Positions 53,042 to 57,687 of a DNA stretch of 57,687 nt are shown here, piece after piece. The translations under genes and the position numbers were made by a program. Origin of the DNA: Lentisphaeria bacterium (GTDB lineage: Bacteria; Verrucomicrobiota; Lentisphaeria; Victivallales; Victivallaceae); the NCBI GenBank assembly GCA_900768505.1, contig CAAGED010000034.1, positions 1-57,687 on the forward strand, in the 5' to 3' direction. Numbering within the stretch: position 1 is the stretch's first letter; each line of letters opens with the position of its first letter. The notes under the pieces were generated by a model, which searched no databases, was not told the DNA's origin, and worked only from the letters and a program-made list of their open reading frames with translations.

Positions 53042-54733
53042 TTATTTGCCGGTTGCGGCGCTCGGTTTGACGATTCCGGCTCCGAATTTATTTTGCGCCA
53101 CCAACTGCAAAATACTGAATATTTGACTTACTGTCCAATATAATGTCAAACCGGACGGCAAGTTATAAAGAATAAACAACATCACTACCGGCATGATCAT
53201 CATCATGCGCTGCTGGCTCTTGGGCATGGTGCTGGGAGTCATAAACTGCTGCAACACCATCAATACCGTCATCATTATCGCCAGCGGATTGATCGCCAGT
53301 CCAAAAATGTGCCCAACCGTATCCGGTCCGGCCAAATCCGGCGACCACCAGAACGGCACATGCCGTAATTCAACCGCGCCATCCAATGCAGCGTATAAAG
53401 CGAAAAATACCGGAATCTGCAACAAAATCGGCAAACATCCGCCTAATGGATTGATTCCCTCAGTGCGGTAAAGTTCCATAATTTTGGCGTTCATCTGCGC
53501 CGCATCCGCGCTGAATTTCTCCCGGATCTCCTGTACCTTGGGCTGAACCAACTGCATCTTTTTCATCGAAGCATTGGCCTTTTGAGTGATCGGCCAGAAG
53601 AGAATTCGCACAATAACAGTCAATATGATAATGCTCCAGCCATATGAGTGACAAATCGACTTGAAAAATACCAGCACAGTCAACAGAAAACGAGCCAAAT
53701 AATCAATCGGCCCCCAGGACAAATGAACCAAACGGGTGGTGCTGGGGTTGAAATTAGTCAGATAAGAGATAATCTTTGGACCAGTATAATACTTAAAATT
53801 ATACTCGCTGCTGCTGTGCGCCGCAACCTCCACATTACTGAAATTTGCACTGACAAAAGCCAAAAATTTATTAGCCTCCAGATTCGACATTTTACTGCCG
53901 AATTCAAAAGGTTTTTCACTGCTCAAAACCGTAGTGAAATATTTATTGGAAATCGCCTCCCACGTCGCCAAACCCTTATTGGGCAACGCTCCGTCAGCCA
54001 CATCGTCGCCGACATAATCATTGCTGGTGGTGTAATAACCGATGGTGTGTGAATCCGAGCGCTGAACATCGCCGGAGAGTTTATTCCACTCCTGCAAATC
54101 ACCACCGTCCACGCCAAAAATCGCGAGTTTTAGGTTTTGCGGATTCGGATTGAACAATGCAACCTTGTAATCAATAACATAATCGTTCTTGAGCGTCCAC
54201 TCCTGCCGGACAATCATCGGGAAACCGTCAACGGTGAATTTGCGTTCCAATGTATAAATATTATCGGCCAACTTGCTGGAAATCACTCCATTGTTTACCG
54301 CAGTGCCGGAAAAAATAACCCCCAGCGCACCCTCATGCAAATCGGTACTCAAACCGCGATTGCTGTCCAAAATAATATTACCGCCCGGCGTATCCCCCTG
54401 CTTGGCCATCTGGTATTTTTTCAACTCAATGGATTTGATAATTCCCCGTGCCGGTTCAATAGTCACCTTGACTAATTCATTTTCCATTGTCACTGCCGGT
54501 AATTCCGGCAACTTAAATGCCGGATTGGCCTGCTCCGGAGTTTTAAAACTCCCGGCAAACGGAGTTACCGCCACGGGTTGCGGCTGCCCGGCCACCGGCT
54601 GTACCGGAGCACTTTGAACAGCAGTCGCACCGGATTCCGGCAGCCACCCCATATAACGTGCCAGCGGTGTCCAACCAAATAAAACGGCACCGCAGATCAG
54701 AATCATTATTACCCAGTCTCTGTCAAACTTCAC
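53042..54733 (-). CDS. yidC: Membrane protein insertase YidC
   Basis: 563-residue insertase that inserts and folds inner-membrane proteins with or without Sec. N-terminal TM, a large periplasmic beta domain (about 60-340), then the conserved five-TM core with SICHSYGWSIIILTVIVRI, NPLGGCLPILLQIPVFFALY and LPSGLTLYWTVSQIFSI. The hydrophilic-groove arginine lies in TM2 (IVRILFWP). It starts at GTG (54733) with GGAG 8 nt upstream. It belongs to the rpmH-rnpA-yidD-yidC-jag block. Confidence 0.96.
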   Translation of the reverse strand: MKFDRDWVIMILICGAVLFGWTPLARYMGWLPESGATAVQSAPVQPVAGQPQPVAVTPFAGSFKTPEQANPAFKLPELPAVTMENELVKVTIEPARGIIKSIELKKYQMAKQGDTPGGNIILDSNRGLSTDLHEGALGVIFSGTAVNNGVISSKLADNIYTLERKFTVDGFPMIVRQEWTLKNDYVIDYKVALFNPNPQNLKLAIFGVDGGDLQEWNKLSGDVQRSDSHTIGYYTTSNDYVGDDVADGALPNKGLATWEAISNKYFTTVLSSEKPFEFGSKMSNLEANKFLAFVSANFSNVEVAAHSSSEYNFKYYTGPKIISYLTNFNPSTTRLVHLSWGPIDYLARFLLTVLVFFKSICHSYGWSIIILTVIVRILFWPITQKANASMKKMQLVQPKVQEIREKFSADAAQMNAKIMELYRTEGINPLGGCLPILLQIPVFFALYAALDGAVELRHVPFWWSPDLAGPDTVGHIFGLAINPLAIMMTVLMVLQQFMTPSTMPKSQQRMMMIMPVVMLFILYNLPSGLTLYWTVSQIFSILQLVAQNKFGAGIVKPSAATGK

Positions 54734-54914
54734 AATTATTTCTCCAATTTCATACGTTCAAACCAAAAACTTTGCTCTTATCATCAAGAAGCGCTTTTCA
54801 AACAAGCCGTCACATGATTTACATTATAACTTAATGGCATTCAACTACATATAACTCAGTAGATTAACGCCGTCTTTTTTATTCTCATGCTCCACAGCCA
54901 ATCACGCCATTTTT

Positions 54915-55142
54915 ACTTTATGCACATAAAATACTTAACGTCATCGACAAACTTGTTCAACGAAAACGCTCCATAGATTTATGCTCTCAGCAGATGCACC
55001 AACGCCATTTTCAGACTTGTTTTCATAACAGGTAGCATCAATTTATGCTCTCAGCAGATGCATCAACGCCATTTCCAAACTTGTTTCCATAACAGGTAGC
55101 ATCAATTTATGCTCTCAGCAGATGCATTTAACGCCATTTTCC
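54915..55142 (-). repeat. 64-bp tandem direct repeats between yidD and yidC
   Basis: Units begin at 54977, 55041 and 55105 with exactly 64-bp spacing. The first two are full and about 93% identical by eye; the third is cut after about 38 bp where yidD begins. A degraded unit can be followed at 54915-54976. Each unit contains TTTATGCTCTCAGCAGATGC, AACGCCATTT and ACTTGTTT. On the minus strand GCATC...GATGC can pair within a unit. The rest of 54734-54914 is AT-rich and featureless. Confidence 0.85.
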
Positions 55143-55544
55143 CCGCTCTGGCACCTCGTCAATCCCCCCCTTGCAGTATGGATTGCATCGAACAATCCGC
55201 CACACCGTCAACAATACCCCCTTGCAAACACCATGTCGCCGCAAGGCAAGCAAGGCATAATTCGAACAACTGGGAGTAAAACGGCAACACGGTCTAAGCC
55301 AAGGCGAAATCACTTTTTGATAAATCTTTATCAGAAATACCAGCAAATATATTACGGTACGGGACAAAATATTTTTCCCAAAAAACTCCGTATCCAGGGC
55401 GCTTTCTGAATTATTTACGCCATCAGCCGCTGAATGTTGATTTGATCCCGTGCGAACCGATTTCACTGTTGCCTGCTCCCGAAAACCGATATTAAAAAAT
55501 ATGGAATTCCTTCGGACTAAACATTTAGTTAAACGTCGACACAT
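55128..55544 (-). CDS. yidD: Membrane protein insertion efficiency factor YidD
   Basis: The C-terminal 80 residues are clear YidD: LIKIYQKVISPWL, RPCCRFTPSCSNYA and GVCKGVLLTVWRIVRCNPYCKGG. The frame from the ATG at 55544 gives 138 residues, about 60 more than the family. A TTG at 55367 (LSRTVIYLL) would give a normal 79-residue protein. The ATG lies 13 nt after the rnpA stop, so the long form cannot be excluded. The 3' end overlaps the last copy of the 64-bp repeat. Confidence 0.9.
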   Translation of the reverse strand: MCRRLTKCLVRRNSIFFNIGFREQATVKSVRTGSNQHSAADGVNNSESALDTEFFGKNILSRTVIYLLVFLIKIYQKVISPWLRPCCRFTPSCSNYALLALRRHGVCKGVLLTVWRIVRCNPYCKGGIDEVPERGKWR

Positions 55545-55557
55545 CTGCCGACATCAA

Positions 55558-55923
55558 TTATTCAACTGCCGAAGCATTCGGCGAACACAAGGTACGTATC
55601 CCGGCTTTTTTGGCCAGATAAAGCAATTCACTCTCCACATCCTGACACTTGGCCTGCATGATACCGTAGCGCGGCAACATAACACAATGTGCCGCCGCCA
55701 ATCCAACCCGATTCAATCTGACCGCCTCGTAAATCAACCGGCGCGCCCGATTTCTTACTACTGCCAACTTACTGAACTTGCGTCCGCAAATAACTCCGCA
55801 TTTCCAACTGCCGTCCGGGCTCGGTGCTACTACCAGCACAAACAATCGGCCAACAAATTTTTTACCCTGTGCCCGCACATAACCAAACTCCGCCGAAGTG
55901 GTCAATTTATTTGCTTTTATCAC
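55558..55923 (-). CDS. rnpA: Ribonuclease P protein component
   Basis: 121-residue basic protein that assists the RNase P RNA in processing tRNA 5' ends. The RNR motif is intact in VVRNRARRLIYEAVR (about residues 55-69), preceded by GVICGRKFSKLA. It starts at GTG (55923). It lies between rpmH and yidD, the classical order. Confidence 0.93.
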   Translation of the reverse strand: MIKANKLTTSAEFGYVRAQGKKFVGRLFVLVVAPSPDGSWKCGVICGRKFSKLAVVRNRARRLIYEAVRLNRVGLAAAHCVMLPRYGIMQAKCQDVESELLYLAKKAGIRTLCSPNASAVE

Positions 55924-56048
55924 CGTCCATCACTCTCTTGCGCCTAAAACCGCTGACTGACGCCAACTGTTTTTTCCGGCTTAAAAAATTATTACCGTCC
56001 CGCGGATGAGTCTTGAGCTCCCCACGAAACGGTAATTATCCAATTGGA

Positions 56049-56186
56049 TTACGCCACTACCAAGCAAGCACGGCCTTTTTGACGACGACGCTTCAAAATC
56101 AAGCGGCCGCCAACAGTTGCCATTCTGGCGCGGAAGCCAATTCTACGTTTTCTTCTGCGATTTGAGGGCTGAAATGTTCTTTTCAT
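56049..56186 (-). CDS. rpmH: 50S ribosomal protein L34
   Basis: 45-residue L34 beginning MKRTFQPSNRRRKRRIGF and containing GGRLILKRRRQKGR. ATG at 56186 with AGGA 9 nt upstream, stop TAA at 56049. It leads the rpmH-rnpA-yidD-yidC-jag block. dnaA, often its divergent neighbour near the origin, is not present. Confidence 0.97.
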   Translation of the reverse strand: MKRTFQPSNRRRKRRIGFRARMATVGGRLILKRRRQKGRACLVVA

Positions 56187-56311
56187 TTTAGTACATCCTT
56201 ATATTTTTATATGTTAAAATTCAATTAACCTCTTACTGAATAATTAGTTACAACTTATTCACTGCGTGACTGCACTTGGAAATACAAATCTTCCCACGCA
56301 AATGATTTATC

Positions 56312-56340
56312 AATTTACACCAAAAACCTTATTTTTGCAA
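56312..56340 (-). promoter_or_regulatory. Possible promoter of the rpmH operon
   Basis: On the minus strand TTGCAA (56335-56340), a 17-bp spacer and TAAATT (56312-56317) lie about 125 bp before the rpmH start. A moderate match only. Confidence 0.35.
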
Positions 56341-56368
56341 GTAAATATATAAGCTTTTTACGTTTTTT

Positions 56369-57505
56369 TCACGCTTTACGGTTTATTTTTACCACCGCCG
56401 GCTCCACGCCGCCAAAATAACTTTGCAAAACCCGATTTACCGTCGCCACATCCATTTGCCTATACCTGGCAAGCCGCGCGGTCGCATCACTGCCCGGGCA
56501 GTCGTAATACCCGGACAACAACACATCGCTCAGGAGTGTGCTGCCATATTCCATGGTTTGTCTGCATTCCAATATCGCCCCTGCCACGCCCTGTTGAAGT
56601 TCCGTTTCGGTTATCCCTTCGGTGCGCAGCCGCTGCAGCTCAATTTTCAGCAAATCCAAGGCGGCATCCACGTTTTCCGGTGCCACCAGCGCATAAAATA
56701 TGCTCATACCCGGCAACAAACCGCCAGTAAAGGCGATTCCGGTAGAATAAGCTAGGGAATTTTCCTCCCGAACCAACTTAAAAAGCCGGGAATTAAAACC
56801 GCTGACGCCGTATTTCAATACTTCAAACACACTGCGATCCGGCGAATTAAACTCAAATCCCGGTAATCCCAGCACCACGGCCGCCTGCTCCCGAGGTAAC
56901 TGCTTCTCCAATTGAGCGGCAAAATTAAACTTTATGCCCCGATTTTCTGACGGCAGCGGAGCACTCCAATTTACCGCGGAAAGAATTTCATTCAGCAGTC
57001 GGTCGGCCTCCGGCCGGGCAATATCGCCGGAAATTCCGATAACACAACGCGACGGATCAAATATCCGCTTGTAAAGCGACTTCACCTGATCCAATGTTAA
57101 TTGCGCCAATTCTGACGGATCCCCTCCGGAATCGTGAGAATACGGAGAATTAGCGGGATAAAAAATTTGTTTAACCCCGCTGATTGCCGCCTGCAGCGGA
57201 TCCATCAGCCGACTGGTGGATTGAACAATCAAATTCTGTTTTTCACGCTCAAATATCGCTTCGTCGAACCTGAGTTTACCCAAAATTCCCTGCAAAAAAT
57301 TTCCGGCTTCCGTAATTTTTTCCCGAGGTGCATTCAAGGTGAGCAGCAGGTGACTGGATGAGCAGCTGGAATTGAATTCCAGGCAGTGTTCATCCAGATA
57401 ATCAGCCACCATTTCTTCATCAAAATCGGCATATCCGGCACACCACAAATGACGCAGTATTTGAGTTGCTCCCCAGTTACCATCCTCAAAATAGAGACCG
57501 ATCGG
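56369..57505 (-). CDS. M16 family peptidase, C-terminal part, interrupted by an intron
   Basis: About 378 codons of an M16 (insulinase/processing-peptidase type) protein. Recognisable are SPYSHDSGGDPSELAQLTLD, LYKRIFDPSRCVIGISGD and ENSLAYSTGIAFTGGLLPG, the usual second-domain blocks. The zinc motif HXXEH is not in this part and should lie in the missing N-terminal half. The frame loses similarity at about 57505, exactly where the end of a group II intron begins; upstream in-frame residues to 57577 are intron sequence. Whether the gene works depends on splicing. Confidence 0.85.
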   Translation of the reverse strand, partial: PIGLYFEDGNWGATQILRHLWCAGYADFDEEMVADYLDEHCLEFNSSCSSSHLLLTLNAPREKITEAGNFLQGILGKLRFDEAIFEREKQNLIVQSTSRLMDPLQAAISGVKQIFYPANSPYSHDSGGDPSELAQLTLDQVKSLYKRIFDPSRCVIGISGDIARPEADRLLNEILSAVNWSAPLPSENRGIKFNFAAQLEKQLPREQAAVVLGLPGFEFNSPDRSVFEVLKYGVSGFNSRLFKLVREENSLAYSTGIAFTGGLLPGMSIFYALVAPENVDAALDLLKIELQRLRTEGITETELQQGVAGAILECRQTMEYGSTLLSDVLLSGYYDCPGSDATARLARYRQMDVATVNRVLQSYFGGVEPAVVKINRKA

Positions 57506-57687
57506 GTAGGAAGAAACTGTTGCCAGTTTCCTCCCCCCTAAGAACCGTACATGCGAGTTTCCCCACATACGGCTCAAGCCTTAATAAGACACTGATTCCT
57601 CAGCATCCGGCAACAGGATTTTAAGGATCAAAAACGCGACAACCTATGGTTCCATTTTCTTTGCGATCCGCAAAATATTTGGAATCT
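57506..57687 (-). mobile_element. 3' end of a group II intron (domains V and VI)
   Basis: On the minus strand a 34-nt domain V lies at 57542-57575: GAGCCGTATG...CATGTACGGTTC, with the catalytic AGC near its 5' end and a GAAA tetraloop. Domain VI follows as a hairpin at about 57509-57538 (AAACTG-GCAA-CAGTTT core), and the intron probably ends at TAC (57506-57508). Upstream, an open frame ending GCRVFDP with TAA at 57621-57623 is probably the tail of the intron-encoded protein. The rest of the intron is outside the window. Confidence 0.88.
57621..57687 (-). CDS. Tail of a probable intron-encoded protein (partial)
   Basis: The last 21 codons of an open frame entering from the window edge, ending ...ENGTIGCRVFDP and a TAA 45 nt before domain V. 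The position fits the stop of a group II intron reverse transcriptase/maturase in domain IV, but the fragment is too short to prove this. Confidence 0.4.
   Translation of the reverse strand, partial: DSKYFADRKENGTIGCRVFDP

Noticed and set aside
54977..55142. CRISPR array
   Set aside because: The 64-bp units are directly adjacent without unique spacers, and no cas genes are present, so these are simple tandem repeats.

Overview
The window is a chromosomal segment of a Gram-negative-type bacterium, most likely from the PVC superphylum and probably a Lentisphaerae/Victivallales relative. The evidence is the very long GreA-type protein (about 700 residues, as in chlamydiae and other PVC bacteria), many lipoprotein and SPFH-type envelope genes, and a style of small catabolic clusters (PfkB kinase, Na+ symporter, GH-like protein, AraC/FAD oxidoreductase pair). 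The taxonomic call is inference. Most starts have AGGAG-type ribosome-binding sites 6-11 nt upstream, and several reading frames begin at GTG.

Layout. 1-3 kb: minus-strand operon SDR oxidoreductase - hisH - nth - DUF374 acyltransferase. 3.2-7.9 kb: plus-strand cluster of PfkB kinase, Na+:neurotransmitter-type symporter and a large glycosidase-like protein, closed by a terminator. 8.3-10.8 kb: AsmA-like envelope protein, small membrane protein and an AraC regulator divergent from an FAD oxidoreductase (10.9-12.2 kb). 12.4-14.6 kb: zinc-ribbon protein, a small ORF, lgt and rluD. 14.9-15.7 kb: hisF, unlinked from hisH. 15.8-18 kb: a Memo-AMMECR1 fusion and a HAD phosphatase. 18-29.4 kb: housekeeping genes secDF, yajC, long greA, leuS, fabH, plsX and rpmF. 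29.5-35 kb: a four-gene ABC-2 exporter operon (ATPase, permease, anchored helical protein, TlpA-like protein without CXXC). 35.2-41.9 kb: a tight operon of three different SPFH proteins and a P1B-type metal ATPase, preceded by a Cys/His-containing exported protein. 42.2-48.9 kb: galK, grpE, dnaJ, smpB, pgi and a KamA/EpmB-like radical SAM gene. 48.9-52.4 kb: an accessory, decaying stretch (secreted Asn/Tyr/Gly-rich protein, broken mscS, broken lipoprotein gene) next to two tandem tRNA-Pro genes. 52.4-56.2 kb: the conserved jag - yidC - yidD - rnpA - rpmH block, read leftward, with a 64-bp tandem repeat between yidC and yidD. 56.4 kb to the end: the C-terminal part of an M16 peptidase interrupted by a group II intron whose domains V and VI are visible; the rest of the intron and the 5' exon lie outside.

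Most interesting: the 7-TM SPFH / HflC-like / HflK-like / P-type ATPase operon, which suggests a membrane-scaffolded metal-handling assembly with a His/Asp-rich loop; the group II intron inside the M16 gene; the frameshifted and truncated lipoprotein-mscS locus; the 64-bp tandem repeats ahead of yidC; and short ORFs in the gaps before plsX and lgt.
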